Part shown: piece by piece, positions 43,287 through 54,600 of the stretch | How the letters are laid out: the number at the start of each line of letters is the position of its first letter | How positions within the stretch are numbered: the stretch's first letter is position 1 | Assembly (NCBI GenBank): GCA_022606425.2 | Contig: JAHDVF020001020.1 | Location: forward strand, 186,001 to 250,000 | From: Lepidostoma basale | Taxonomy: Eukaryota > Arthropoda > Insecta > Trichoptera > Lepidostomatidae | DNA length: 64,000 bases | Direction: 5' to 3' | Translations under genes and position numbers: made by a program | Notes under the pieces: model-generated | Databases searched by the model: none | Told to the model about the DNA's origin: nothing | Seen by the model: the letters and a program-made list of their open reading frames with translations, nothing else

Positions 43287-43953
43287 CATATTTTCTAATG
43301 ATTAATTGATGGTTAAGCCGTGTTTTCTCGATCTGTATAGATAAAGATCATGTTCTATTTACATAGAATACTATTAAAAAAAAATTGTTACATATTTTTT
43401 AACTGTCAAAAATATACTCGGATAATTCATTCTACTCAAAACATTTTAAACAAGTTCGTTATCACAAAGTGAACTTAAAATTCTTGCCGTAAAGTTCAGA
43501 GTTGTAAAGATACTTAGTCTTAAATGTGCAATTAATAATTTCTTTAAATGTTATAATTAAATTGAAATAACAGTTAAATGAATATAGAGCTTATTTCGTT
43601 GGGGATTGTGAATAAATTGAAAATTTGATTAAGAGGGGTTTCCCGTCCAGTGCCTCCAATCAAAATCAATTTGAAACGCACCAAAGTTTGAAACAAGGTC
43701 TATTCGTGGTGATGCGATAAATTATTATTCGTGCTGAGAATGAGATTCATGAATTTTCTGAAAAACAGGGATCATTTGGTCTTGAAGCCTTGAACCCTTA
43801 GTCCATTCGAGCCCGACCCCTTATTAATATTTATATATTGCTTACAAAAATTCCTTACGAAGTATATTACAATTCTTCGCATTCTATTTTTTATTTGATT
43901 CTAATGCTTTATGAGATTCCTTTGAATGAACTCAACTGATTATTAACCATACA
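43287..43953. other. AT-rich spacer, nothing recognised
   Basis: No motif seen. Confidence 0.4.
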
Positions 43954-44428
43954 AATTTGTTTCTTGAAAAATGATATAATACTTCACATAAAATAATTAA
44001 TACGAATGAAAAACGTCTGTTTTCTAGAAGTTTTATTATAATTTATGAGAATAACATATTTAGCCATTCTAAGGCGATGTCAAATTATATTATTATATAT
44101 ATTTTATCAAGGAGAATAGTATGAGCTGCTGCACTTGATTATTAAGGTTATAATAGAGGGTCGTCGAAGTATGCGAACAAGACGGATCTCTTGGCTCTGG
44201 AACATTTGTGACTGGACTGGGATTGGAAAAGTTAAGGCACTATTTAAAACTGCGCAAGACATGCACTCCCAAGTAATAGTTGATGTCGGAGGAACCGACA
44301 AGATACACGAAGAATAAAAATATCAAATTACAAATGGACATTTGAAAATGCCTTAGAAAGGCAAAATACGTAAATCTCAAAATTATTATAAAATTTCTGG
44401 AAAAACAGACGTTTGTATAGTATTAATT
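43954..44428. repeat. Foldback MITE family A, copy 8, interrupted
   Basis: Left arm 43954-44084, right arm 44336-44428. Between them lies a LINE fragment, so an insertion split this copy at its loop. Confidence 0.75.
44100..44320 (+). pseudogene. LINE C-terminal fragment inside MITE A copy 8
   Basis: Frame 44135-44317: MIIKVIIEGRRSMRTRRISW, LWNICDWTGIGKVKALFKTA, then VDVGGTD. This is the WLxNxxDWTGxxxxxLFKTAQD terminus of a LINE ORF, the same type as 37136-37395. Confidence 0.75.
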
Positions 44429-44449
44429 AAGTATTATATAATTGAATCA

Positions 44450-44660
44450 GACGCCAGACAAAGCCTGTCGTTAAGATGGTAGAAATGGGCAGGGAATATC
44501 GTCAGACAGAGAACAGATAGATGGACATCCATAGTCTAGACGTAGAAACCTTGGGAAGGAAAATGAGTCATCGAAGAAGATGGATAGGAGTCACACAAGA
44601 TAGAGAAAAATGGAGACTGTTTGAAGAGGCGTACATCCAGCAGTAGAGAGATAGATAAAT
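44450..44660 (+). mobile_element. RTE2-like LINE terminus, degenerate
   Basis: Plus-strand remnants SHRRRWIGVTQDREKWRLFE and EAYIQQ stop, the familiar RRRWxDDV...AQDREKWRxLEEAYxQQ end. Many frame breaks upstream. Confidence 0.7.
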
Positions 44661-44712
44661 AAGGAGAAAATATTTTTATTTTAATTAATTTTAATTAAAC
44701 AATATTTTTTTT

Positions 44713-44790
44713 TACTTTATAACACTTTATTCAAAACAAACAAGTTTCCAAAAACAAAAATCTTTCATCAGTGTTTTCATAGTATTATAT
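44713..44790 (-). ncRNA. Hammerhead-like motif (family L)
   Basis: Minus strand: CTGATGA (44771-44765) is an exact core. The six bases before it, AAAACA (44777-44772), pair perfectly with TGTTTT (44738-44733) directly after GAAAC, TT and GTT, giving a 6-bp stem I. Stem II is A/U-rich and weak. Only a single arm is visible. Confidence 0.5.
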
Positions 44791-45621
44791 TATACAAATA
44801 TTTTTTTCGAATAAATCTAAAATATTTTTTAAATTTCTAATTTGAGTTCAGGTAACTCGCGACATAAAAATTATATCAATAATTGGATTTGAACTCAAAA
44901 TTTATGTGAGTATTGATAACATATTTTATATTTTTAATTGCTTTCTTGTATCTGAAATTCCTCCATTATTCGAAGTCATATTTCTATTATTTGCATGTAT
45001 ATTCAACGCCATTATCAAGAGTGATCGAAAGATCTATCAAAACAGATCATATAACATACATGACATTAAAAAATATATTATTTAGGATATGTATTATGTA
45101 AATATACTAATGAAGGGCTTCTGTGTTCCAAAATATGCTGGTTTATTTTTTTTCTATTGCATAAAATGTTGTGTTACAAAGTAATAAAATATTGTTCAAT
45201 TTGTTATTTGATAATTATATTTTGTTTTTCCTGCCACGAAAGTGTTAGAGTTTGCGAAGATAAAGCGAGCTAGGCCAGGACTAGGTATTATATATTATAA
45301 AAGGATAAGTGTAACAAGGCAAACGTGCCAAGTTGGTTTATGGCCTTACATCAGAAGGGCGGGGTCATATCTCAACTCGTGATTTTTTTACACATCTATG
45401 CTGCTTTAGTAAAGTGATCCCACTAGACTGATAGGTGCCTAGTTTATAAACACCTCGTTTAGAATAACCAACATATGTCAAGCTTATATTGATTTCTTTA
45501 TTAATTCAAATTCTTTAAACAACTTTAAATTATGTGTAACGCATTTCGTACATTTTAATTGATGACGAAATTTTCAAGGAATTATCAATTATAAGAAAAA
45601 CATATCATCATCTTCTTTTAA
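44791..45621. other. AT-rich spacer, nothing recognised
   Basis: No motif. The frame 44913-45101 is not credible as a gene. Confidence 0.4.
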
Positions 45622-46075
45622 GCCAATTTTACTCTAAAACCTATGTATGGAGTATTTTGATGTACGGCTGCGAGACGTGGTGCCTATCCGAAAGAGGTAA
45701 GCAGAGACTAGAAGCTTTTAAGATGTGGTCCTATAGAAGACTATTAGGAATTTCCTGGAGAGACCACCTCACGAATGAGGAAGTTCTTCAAGGAATCGAA
45801 GGAGGAAGGCACCTGCTCAGGACCTTGTCCGAAAGGCGTGTAAAATGGATCGGCCATGTAATACGTCAAGAAGGTCTCTTGCATGCCATAATGGAGGTTA
45901 TGACCGAGGGGACAAACTCTAGAGGACGCCCATGCCGAGAGTACCTGGAGGACCTGTTGGTGGACGTGCGCTGCTCATCATATGCATATTTCAAAAGAGC
46001 CACACAAGACAGGGAAGAATGGAAGAGAAGAATAGAAGAAATTGTTGTAAACCAATCCCAGGATTGAAACTTTCT
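45622..46075 (+). pseudogene. LINE reverse transcriptase C-terminal fragment with open frame
   Basis: Frame 45657-46067 (136 residues): MMYGCETWCLSERGKQRLEA, FKMWSYRRLLGISWRDHLTN, RRVKWIGHVIRQEG, SRGRPCREYLEDL, RATQDREEWKRRIEE. This is the C-terminal part of an RTE-type LINE ORF (zinc-knuckle-free connection region). The frame is open for the whole fragment but lacks the catalytic YADD. No tail is visible. A second LINE end meets it tail to tail. Confidence 0.88.
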
Positions 46076-46410
46076 AACTAACTCCACTGCTAGATATAGA
46101 CCTCTTCTAAGCTCTTCCAAAAATTTCTGTCTTGCAATATCTGTTGTCAACTACGACCCCCATGTTGGATAACATCATCCGTCCATATTTTCTATTGTCT
46201 TCCTATTACTCTTCTGCTGTTCCAAAGTTTCCACTTCAAGATTCTAGGTGACCACCTGAGCTCATTTGTCTCGCCATATTTCCCGCACATTTTCATTTTA
46301 GCTTTGCTGTTTTTTCTGCGATTTCGGTAACCTTTGTTCGATGTCTTAACTCCTCATTTCTAATTTTATCACGGAGACTTACGCCAGACATATGTCTTTC
46401 CATTGCTTGT
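46076..46410 (-). mobile_element. RTE2-like LINE 3' portion, tail to tail with the previous one
   Basis: Minus-strand remnants MERHMSGVSLRDKIRNEELR, HRTKVTEIAEKTAKLK and a CAGNMARQM block match the RTE2 pattern (MERxMLGxSLRDRIRNxExRxRTKVTDI). No microsatellite tail between the two copies. Confidence 0.75.
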
Positions 46411-46489
46411 GAACACACTCAACCCTTTGTAAGTATATTTTTGGAGCTTTTTAAATTATTCCAGAGTGAGTCAAATCGTTGTAAAGGGT

Positions 46490-46665
46490 AAGGCTATTAT
46501 ATTGATTCTCATGATAATTGATAGCTAATCTATCGCTATTTTATTGTCACGTAAATTTTACACCAGACCAAAGACAGTGTGACAATCACATCGAATGCGG
46601 GATTTTCAGTGTGGCAGTCATAGCTGTTGCCACTCTGCCACGAAGATTGACAATATAAAGTTCGT
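46490..46665 (+). repeat. Dispersed repeat R2, uninterrupted copy
   Basis: Inverse of 58960-59530. Shared blocks include ATTGATTCTCATGA, TTTTATTGTCACGT, GTGTGGCAGTCATAGCT and CTCTGCCACGAA. The other copy is interrupted by a LINE insertion. Confidence 0.75.
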
Positions 46666-47639
46666 CAATATTTAAAAAAAAATAGAAACAAAAAAAATGG
46701 AGAAATTATTTTGTAAAGGAAATGTAAAATGAATCAAATTTATTCTGGAACTGAGCTTATAAAATAGCGATTATATTTGAAGTTTGAGATAACAATTTGA
46801 TAACCATTCGTTCAGTCACTTTTTAATTTTTTTATGTTACTTGATCAAGTGTGTTATTTATTTACGTGTTTTGTGTTTTTTTATATAAACTGTTGTAAAA
46901 CTCACTAATTTTATTAAGGCGATTAGTCTTGTGGTATTCGAGATAGCCATCTTTAGAAGTCGCTTTAACTAATTTGAGAACACCATATTTTTTAAAAAGC
47001 AACAAAAAGGGAACTCCCATTTTTCTATTTACTGGGTTCCGTGCATATTTCTTTTGATGTTCTTTTTTTTCTTTGTATCGATTTGGCTCACACTGTGATG
47101 ATGTAAAAATCTTTTTAACAAAATAAGATGAGTAAAATAATATATAATATGTAAAAAAAGTTATAATATTAATTTTAACGGATAAAATGATTTCATAAAT
47201 ATTTTTATACATTTAATTTTGTCCCAATTATTCGTCATAATGATACGACTAGTTTTAATTATTTTATATTATACTACCATATTAGAACTATTTTACGCTT
47301 GTATCAGTATTATAGTTTCGTAAAACCATGTTATAATAATCAGAAATGTAACTAATATGAATGATGTTTCCTAAATGTACATTCCTAAGTAATATGTGAA
47401 ATATGAACATTAATTATAACTGAAAACGTTTTATCTTGAACTAAAATGTCACGTATGGTAGTAAAGGCATGTTCAATAATGTAAGATGTAATGGATACTT
47501 ATTATATTAACAGGAACGCGTAATGGGAAATTGGTAGGCATTGTTCAAATAAACAAAGTACTGAAATATTTAATATCACGGATAGTATAATTTAAGTTTA
47601 ATAGTTAATAGTTAATTTAAGTTTAAGATTAATAAATTC
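46666..47639. other. AT-rich spacer, nothing recognised
   Basis: The minus frame 46862-47212 (116 residues, lysine/tyrosine/asparagine rich) has no motif and fits the AT-rich composition. Confidence 0.4.
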
Positions 47640-48110
47640 AGACTCATCCAATGGTTCAAAAGGTACAAATATGGACGAGATCAATCTGTGACACTTCGAA
47701 TGTTGCTTAGTGATATCAACCAGTTAATTTTGGTGTACCTCAAGGTAGCATACTTGGACCACTATTGTTTCTCGTATACCTACATCGAATGTTGTGCAGA
47801 CTTGTAACTGAAGACGAAACTATCACATTTGCAGACGACACAGTACTCCAGTTTAACCTGGGAAGAATGGCTAAAAAAATGAGCTTTCTAGAAGGAAAGG
47901 ACTCAAATCTGTGAAATATCTGACTGGAAAACAATCTTTTGACTTTAAATACAAAATAAAATAAATAATCATTATACATAACGGCTGTAACTGCAAATGC
48001 CTGCTGTTGAATTAAATTACTTCTACTAAATACTTAGGGATCCATTTAGATTTCGATACTAAATTATACCTATTGCTTAGGTTATTATTGAAATTGGTTC
48101 CAGAAAAAAC
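47640..48110 (+). pseudogene. Jockey/LINE reverse transcriptase palm fragment
   Basis: Plus strand, over frameshifts: NFGVPQGSILGPLLFLVYLH, then ITFADDTVLQF (the catalytic F-A-D-D), then STKYLGIHLDFDTKLY. This order (GVPQGSxLGP, FADD, KYLGIxLD) is the reverse transcriptase palm and thumb of Jockey-type LINEs. The minus frame 47740-47979 is its antisense. Confidence 0.88.
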
Positions 48111-48675
48111 TTTAAAAAAAACTCCTAAAAGACAGCTTTTTCATTTATTTAAATAAAATTGGTCGTTTTTTGTTCTATCTAACTGTTTGAAAACACCTGA
48201 AAGTTTACGAAGTTGTAAGTTCACCTAACCTTTAAGTACACGATACGAGTATTTCTTGATGCTAAATTTAATTTCAGTACATGTGTTTCTGTTGAATACA
48301 TTCATGTAATAATATCGTAAAATTTTGCATGTTATTCAAAATAAAATATGTTTTCGTTACCTCTTTTCTATAATTTGATTAACGCGGGAGAGGCTTTTCA
48401 AAATTCGAAAGCAGATAAGAGAATAGAAACTGTGCTTCGATTTGTTATTTATTAAAAAATGTTACTAACTAACAAAAAAACAAAAAGTTGATAGAAATAT
48501 TTTTTTATCATTTTATATAGTATTTTTAAGAGTTTTAAATGCACATTGGATTTATTAAATTTCCACAATTATTCCGCAGCTCGGTGAATCGAAACTTTAT
48601 TTCTTCTATTTCTTCTGTATACGCCATACTTTGTGTTGTTATGATGGTTTATTTCTATTTTTCTTTTTTATTTGA
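48111..48675. other. AT-rich spacer, nothing recognised
   Basis: No motif seen. Confidence 0.4.
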
Positions 48676-48725
48676 GTTGAGGAAGCGAGAGAAATATATC
48701 AGGAAAGAAAAGTGTGGCAGTACCT
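48676..48725 (+). mobile_element. RTE1 LINE internal scrap
   Basis: GTTGAGGAAGCGAGAGAAAT and AGGAAAGAAAAGTGTGGCAG correspond to VEEAREI...QERKVWQ. The 3' end is replaced by repeat R1. Confidence 0.65.
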
Positions 48726-48950
48726 TAATTGCTCTCCCCACTGGCATTACCAGAGGCAAGCGATAAAAGCGTTTTTGTTGACGATGTCGAAGATTACAAT
48801 CCGCAAAATAATAATGGATACCTTCCAAGATAGCGGAGTTCTCAAAGAATCCCCTTAAAAGTCTGATGAAATGGATAAATGTGAACTCATCCTTTCTTAT
48901 CTGCAGACTATTTTGGTCTCCAGTATGCCCAAGAGGAATGCGATGCCTAA
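48726..48950. repeat. Dispersed repeat R1, copy 2
   Basis: Homologous to 8838-9035 from TTGCTCTCCCCACTGGCATT to AGAGGAATGCGATG. It runs directly into a tandem array. Confidence 0.65.
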
Positions 48951-48960
48951 ACGCAAATGA

Positions 48961-49393
48961 TGAAATTTTTAATTAAATTCCGGTTATTTTGACTCCGGAT
49001 AATTGGGAGTTTATTGTACAGAAAAACCGTGTAAAAGAAAACGTGTTATTGGAGGGATGCTTTCTTGATAGGTTAGTTTCTTAATGCTGTTGGTGTAATT
49101 TTTAATTGCCATGATTAAACCGCATTCTGGTTATTCTTATCCTGGATAATCAAAAAATTATTATAAAGAAAATATGCGTAAAGGATTACATGTCATTATT
49201 GGAGGAATGTGTTTCTGACAGATTGGTTTCTTAATGCTGTAATTTTTAACTACCACGATTAATTCGCATTCCGATTATTTCGACCGGATAATAAACAGTT
49301 TATTATAAAGAAAAAACGTGCAAAGGAATACGTGTTAATAGAGGAATGCGTTCCTAACAGGTTGGTGCTTTAACGCTATTGGTGTAATTTCTT
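48961..49393 (+). repeat. Diverged tandem array, about three units of 120-146 bp
   Basis: Units start with CCGGATAAT or CCTGGATAAT at 48995, 49141 and 49273. Each contains AGTTTATTATAAAGAAAA-like, CGTG..AAAGGA, GGAGGAATG.GTT and TTGGTTTCTTAATGCT blocks. A partial unit precedes the first. Divergence between units suggests an old array. Confidence 0.75.
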
Positions 49394-49689
49394 GTCTTAC
49401 CTTGGCTTCGAAGAAACTCCGGTAAAAACGTTTTCATCTAATTGTAAGCAATTTTCTCTCACAACTCTGTTTCGGTAAGGGATTTGTTAGTATAATTCAG
49501 CTTAAATAAATGTTATGCTGTTGGGTTAGATTACAAAAATGTTTTCTTTCTAGAAAGTAATAATGTGAGAGTTTTCATGTTAACCCATTATTACGAAGGA
49601 GAGAATTAAAGACTTAATATATTCCTTACTTTAAATGGTTGCAAGAAAATTTAAAATGAAACAAGATTTCTTTACATATTTATCGAGGA
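49394..49689. other. AT-rich spacer
   Basis: No motif seen. Confidence 0.35.
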
Positions 49690-50130
49690 ACGTGTTTTTT
49701 TTTATAGGTCTAATGACCTGTTGTTGGTTGCGTCTCCATTCCCTTGGGATGTGGACTGCCAGCTCTTTCTCCATTTTTTCGTTGTTCGACCACGTGGTCA
49801 GGAATCAACTGGTAAACGATATCGGGATAAATTTGGGATCCATTTTCTGGCATACGAAAGATATTTTTCTTTAGCACTCTAATTTGACAATGTCTTCATC
49901 CAGGCAAATTCTTTAGATTTTTGTATTACTTATTCGGTCATGAAAGTTTTGCCAGATTTACATTGTAGAACTTTCATCTGATTGAGGCGTAGGAGTTGCT
50001 TGGTAGGCTCTGGATTCTATTGCGTATGTCAAGATAGGTCTGATATGGGTTGAATAGATCTTCATTTTATCCTTGAAGCTCACGTGCTTTTTTCGATTGA
50101 TTTCCCTTAATATTGGGGGAATTATATGTT
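49690..50130 (-). mobile_element. LINE-like repeat R4, copy 2
   Basis: 49690-49900 is the inverse of 29076-29290. Beyond it, 49900-50110 on the minus strand gives FKDKMKIYSTHIRPI-like and YAIESRAYQA segments with frame changes, the LINE pattern KxxxYxTxIRPIxTYAxE. The plus frame 49635-49874 is antisense. Confidence 0.65.
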
Positions 50131-50394
50131 TAAAGTATTTAAAACCAACGTTTTTCCTATAAGGAACAAATAGGAAATTAAAAAAAAAAGGTTTTAAGTG
50201 AAAACGCTAAAATTACGAAGTGTTGATATTTTTTGCATGTTTGTAGAATTATTTAATAATAGTTTTTACTTGTTTCCAGATAATAAGTGATTTTTTCTTC
50301 GCAAGCTTTTGTAATAATTTTTCTATATTAAAATAAAGTAACACTACAATTTAATTAATTTAGATCGATAAAATAAATACATAATAATATATCT

Positions 50395-50640
50395 TATTGA
50401 ACGCTAAGGCATTAACACTGTGGAATTCCACAGTATTGTACTTAGGAAATTGAAAAACTTTGTTTAATCCACAATTTAAAAAAATATATTAAAAACACGA
50501 CATGTTTCTGAGAATACATCCATCTTCAGGTGTAAAAATATTATGTTTTTCGTGTACTCCAAAATATATCGTGTTTTTTAATATTTTTTATTAAATAGTG
50601 AATCAAACAAAGTTTTTCAATTTCTTAAGTATCTGTAAAT
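50395..50640. repeat. Repeat family F, foldback copy 4
   Basis: Starts TTGAACGCTAAGGCATTAAC and the perfect palindrome ACTGTGGAATTCCACAGT (50417-50434). Then come TTTGTTTAATCCAC and the hammerhead block (50496-50533, minus: CTGAAGA, GAAAC, AT, GTC, stem I ACAC/GTGT), then the inverted arm to 50620. Confidence 0.75.
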
Positions 50641-52235
50641 CTTAAGTATCTGTAAATCAAATGCATAAATGTATTCGTTCTATTTTTACAATATTCGTCG
50701 TTAACAAAATGAAGATATGAAATGATTTATGAAGATAAGCACATAATCGTAACCTATTGGCATTCGAATATATCAATAGTTGAAACAAAATAAAAAAATA
50801 TCATTAAGAAAATAGGTTTTCATCATTTTCATAGTAGAATATAAATTGGTAGGGGGACCTTCGATATGAGGCACTGGTACTTATTTTGTGCTCCAAGGGA
50901 CTTCTGAAACACATAAATCAGGTTTCTACGAATCGGTTTTACATCATTAAACATTAGGTGACACCCTACGCTAAGCTATATTTGGGTAGATATCCGTTGC
51001 CTGGTATCCCGATGATATTTTTAAGTAAGTTTTTGATTTTCATTTGAATCACTAGTTACTTCTGTTAATTACACATTATTAATTATTTAATTTGAAAAAC
51101 TAGTTAAACAACACAATTTATTTTTTAAAGTACGACGAAATAGTCTGGATGGCTGTTTCTTCAATCGATGTTGGCATCATCATATATGTTACAACTGTAA
51201 ATCAACATACTATTTAATACAAAATAAATTGATATATAATAATAGGTCAGGTACACGGCGATGAAATAGGCCGGAGCGTCGATAGGACACCTTGGATCGC
51301 CTTTTCCCCCCGATCTTCGGTGATCGTTGACGCTCTTTTCCCGCGCTTTTATTTCTCTGCCTGTTCTGTTTGGGAGGGAGGATGACATACGCAATTATTG
51401 CTTCTTAAACAATGACTCCCAACGTTCTTAAAATTTTAGATTCTGCAATGTATTTTTATCGTAACAGAAATGTAGACGAGGATACTATCAATTAAGTCTA
51501 CGTAACACAGAAAAAATGTATGAGTTTCATAAAAACACGAATGTATTTTGAATATGTAAAATCATTAAAAATATAAACATGTTTGCTTTGATGTATTATC
51601 AAAACATGTTAATCTTTCATAATTGAAGGAATACTCGCCACACGGTAGTAGATACAGAGAGACTTGCGAAGTCTTCCCTGTCGCGACTGTCGCGCGGGCA
51701 AGACGTATATATGTTGCGTGTATACATTTCTTCCAGCTATTTTATAATACTCGACGTGTAATTTGTGCTCAATAGTTTAGTAAAGATAATAATAATTATT
51801 ATTATAGAATAGTAGTGTTATATTAATTTAAAGCACGCATTTTAACTGGATTCTAGTCAGATAACAATTCCAGCACTGTGGGTAAAGAATGAATTCGGCA
51901 CCGTTAAAGCGAGTGTTAGAGATGTTTTTTTTAATCACGTTTACCGAAGGGTGGCGTTATGCGGCTACCCGGCGGGTAATAAAACAGAGTTCGTCTCCAA
52001 GAGAATTATTATGGTTGACGAGTTAAAGTTAAAGTTTAATTAAAATTATACGTCATCATGGGTGATATGGGTACAGTCCTGGTTCCTGGCTGTTGGCTGC
52101 TAACGCTAAGGGCTTTTGGCCAATCGTTAAACTGTTCATTCACTCTTAGGGGTAGTGGGAATGGGTATTGAGAAGGGTTGATATAATACTAAGTATTGAA
52201 ACTAAATTTTGCAATATAGAAAAATAAATCCATAA
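50641..52235. other. Unassigned stretch
   Basis: 51250-51400 and 51640-51720 are GC-richer. 51770-51810 has an AATAATAATTATTATTATAG-type palindrome. A possible LTR-like segment (51620-52060) was considered but there is no second copy. The minus frame 51161-51394 has no domain. Confidence 0.3.
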
Positions 52236-52303
52236 CAACGATTCATTGTTTCTGTATTCTGTAACAATGATGTAAAATTACATAATAAATAATTAATACA
52301 AAT
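52236..52303 (+). repeat. Foldback MITE family A, end only (copy 9)
   Basis: TGATGTAAAATTACATAATA and AATAATTAATACAAATGAA match the outer end of family A. The rest is replaced by RTE1. Confidence 0.55.
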
Positions 52304-52317
52304 GAATTTTTTTTTTA

Positions 52318-52430
52318 GAATTCGACACTCTACTATACAAAGGTTTTCTATACATTCGTCTAAGAGATCTCATTTCTACTGCATCTGTTCTACTTTCATC
52401 CTTTTTGCCAGTTGTAATCGCAAACAAAAG
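52318..52430 (-). mobile_element. RTE1 LINE internal scrap
   Basis: Antisense of KDESRxxAVEMRSLRRM and the CGKPLY segment (forward TTCGTCTAAGAGATCTCATT, TCTACTGCATCTGTTCTACT). Confidence 0.75.
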
Positions 52431-52584
52431 CCTATAGTAAAAAATCAACCCTTTCCATACAAACCAATAACCGAAAACTATTATGCAATGAAATGAATAT
52501 GACAAAGACAAAAAAATGCCTTAAGCACAGATTTAAGACATTAAAATCCACAATAAAAATGTAGATGTGGTGGATATTTATGTT

Positions 52585-53145
52585 TACCTTGGTCATCTGC
52601 TGGCTTTTGGAAGAGGGGGTCAAATCAAAAGATTGATAGAAGAACACAGCTCGGTTGGTCTGCATTTGGGCAACATCTTCAATTGGGACATGTCATAAAA
52701 TTTAAAAACTGGAACAGTGCAGTGTGTGTTACCTGTGATGAATTATGGATGCGAAACATGGACGTTCACTAAAGAAACAATGCACAAAATAAAATTTGCA
52801 CAACGGGCCATGGAAACATCCACGTTGGGTATCTCGCTTAGAGACTATATACCGTAGTGGAGATTAGAAGACGGACCAGGGTTACCGAAATAGTGATACG
52901 CATTGCAAGGATGAAGTGGCAATGGGCTGGGCATGTGTGTCGACAGAATGATGGAAGATGGAGCCAGAGGGTTACTGAATGAAGGCCAATTTTTTGCCGA
53001 AGAAGTGTCGGGAGACAGCCTTCCAGGTGGAGCAAAGTATTGTGCGGACAGCGGGAATGGCCTGGAGAAAACTGGCGAGAGACCGAGAGGGATAGCGTGG
53101 GTGGAGAGGCTTACATCCAGCTGAAACAAGCTGACGAAGATTATG
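52585..53145 (+). pseudogene. RTE2-like LINE C-terminal half, frameshifted
   Basis: Plus strand over three frames: YLGHLLAFGRGGQIKRLIEE, VLPVMNYGCETWTFTKET, FAQRAMETSTLGISLRDYIP, RIARMKWQWAGHVCRQND, RDREGW and EAYIQLKQAD. The order matches RTE-type LINE ORFs from the YLGQ block to the C-terminus. The minus frames 52838-53129 are antisense. Confidence 0.88.
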
Positions 53146-53929
53146 CATTCACAACTGATTTCATATTCTACTTATCACGTATTTTATAACGGGAACCGGA
53201 AATAGCATTCTTAATTAAAAATATGAAGGAATTTAATAATACAAGAAAATGAAAACTTTTATACGAAGCATGTATGGTTATACCATATTTTTTCATTAAA
53301 TACATAAAACATGTTAACTTACATATTTTTACCATTGGCCGTAACGCTACAAGCTACCTTTCGATATAACGCGAGATTTAAAAGCGTGGTGCAAAGGCGA
53401 TAGGAACTTATCATTAGTTCGAGATTGTCGTTTAGTTTGAGATTGTAGATTGTCTGTGCTCCTTGGGGTAGGGTGAGGCTCTGCGGGATGGGATGGGTCC
53501 CGGGGCAGGGGCGGGGGTGATATTGGATCGATCCTCCCTGTAATTAGGCGCATGATGGAACTGAGGATACGCTAATAAGGGATGCTTTGACAATGCATGA
53601 AATAACCAATCAATACCCATCAATGAATAGACCCGACAAGATTAAAGACGTCGGAAGTTTAAGCAAAGTCTTACGTTTCAATGTCTTTAGTTAAAACTTT
53701 AAATCGATACATATATAGGCGTGTATTACATTCTCAATTAATAAGAAACTTTAGATCTTACAAGTGGAATTTAAATTCTAGTTCCTTTGATTGTCTTTTT
53801 ATTTTTTGGTTAATAATTGTGTCGATGATGGTAAGTAATTGTGTAATGGATTTATGGTGAGTTATTGCGTGATGAAAAAAAGTCTTTTAATAATACATCT
53901 CCATTGTTAGAAAGAGTTTATATTTTTAA
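53146..53929. other. Unassigned stretch containing a G-run cluster
   Basis: Mostly AT-rich. 53450-53530 is G-rich on the plus strand. Minus frames 53347-53553 and 53432-53623 are proline-rich by composition and not credible. Confidence 0.35.
53485..53517 (+). other. Predicted G-quadruplex motif
   Basis: Six runs of at least three G (53485-87, 53490-92, 53495-97, 53502-05, 53508-11, 53513-17) separated by 1-4 nt. This satisfies the usual four-tract rule several times over. It is isolated in AT-rich DNA. Confidence 0.8.
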
Positions 53930-54195
53930 TTAATTAAAACATATAAAAACTCTGGTTTCTATTGTAGAAAAGTAATTATATTTTATGAGAGTGATTTGTT
54001 TGTTAGGCTCTTCTAAATTGTTATAAAATATTTAAGAACATTTAAAAAGACATGTGATAATCTTTTTGTAAGCCAAAATGTGAACCTCCCATAAAATAAA
54101 ATAAAATCTAGAAAACAGATGTTTTATATATGACAGAAACATGAATGTTTCTTTTTTAATATGGAGTTTTATCATTGCTCAAGAAATAATAACTA
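53930..54195. repeat. Foldback MITE family A, copy 10 (old)
   Basis: Recognisable by TATTTTATGAGAGTGATTTG, CCTCCCATAAAATAAAATAA and TTAATATGGAGTTTTATCAT. The inner blocks are strongly degraded. Confidence 0.55.
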
Positions 54196-54490
54196 ATTAA
54201 AATCACCCTTCTAATGATGCGATTGATGAGAAAAATAGCCGAAAGAAACATTGTTGGGTCAATAAACATGTTGAAAATCCCACAGCGTTCGCCAAAAATG
54301 CGAGCTAAGCTTCCCATAATACAGATCGTGAGTTATCTTATGATTTGGACCATAGAAGATATTGTCTTCATGCTTGATTTGTATTAATTTTGGTACAGAA
54401 CTGAGATAAAACGTAAGTAATATATGGGAATAGAATTACATAAAAAAACGAAAAATTTCATATGAAGCACTCACTTTGTGGTTAGTCATT
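54196..54490. other. AT-rich spacer
   Basis: No motif seen. Confidence 0.35.
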
Positions 54491-54600
54491 TTAAAAATCG
54501 TGGCAGTATAACAGGGCAGTTGTTATACTGCCCTGATGATTCTTGGGTTCAAGCGAAACTAGTTGGAATCAATTATAATAACCATACTGTGGTTTAATAC
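54491..54600 (+). repeat. Hammerhead-like family M
   Basis: CTGATGA (54533-54539), an extra T, CTTG/CAAG stem (54542-54545 with 54550-54553), GAAAC (54555-54559), TA and GTT (54562-54564). Stem I is about two pairs. Just upstream, GGCAGTATAACAGGGCAG is inverted by the following CTGCCCTG segment, so a local foldback also exists. Confidence 0.5.

Noticed and set aside
51620..52060. Possible solo LTR
   Set aside because: No second copy, no target duplication and no TG...CA boundaries that could be defended.
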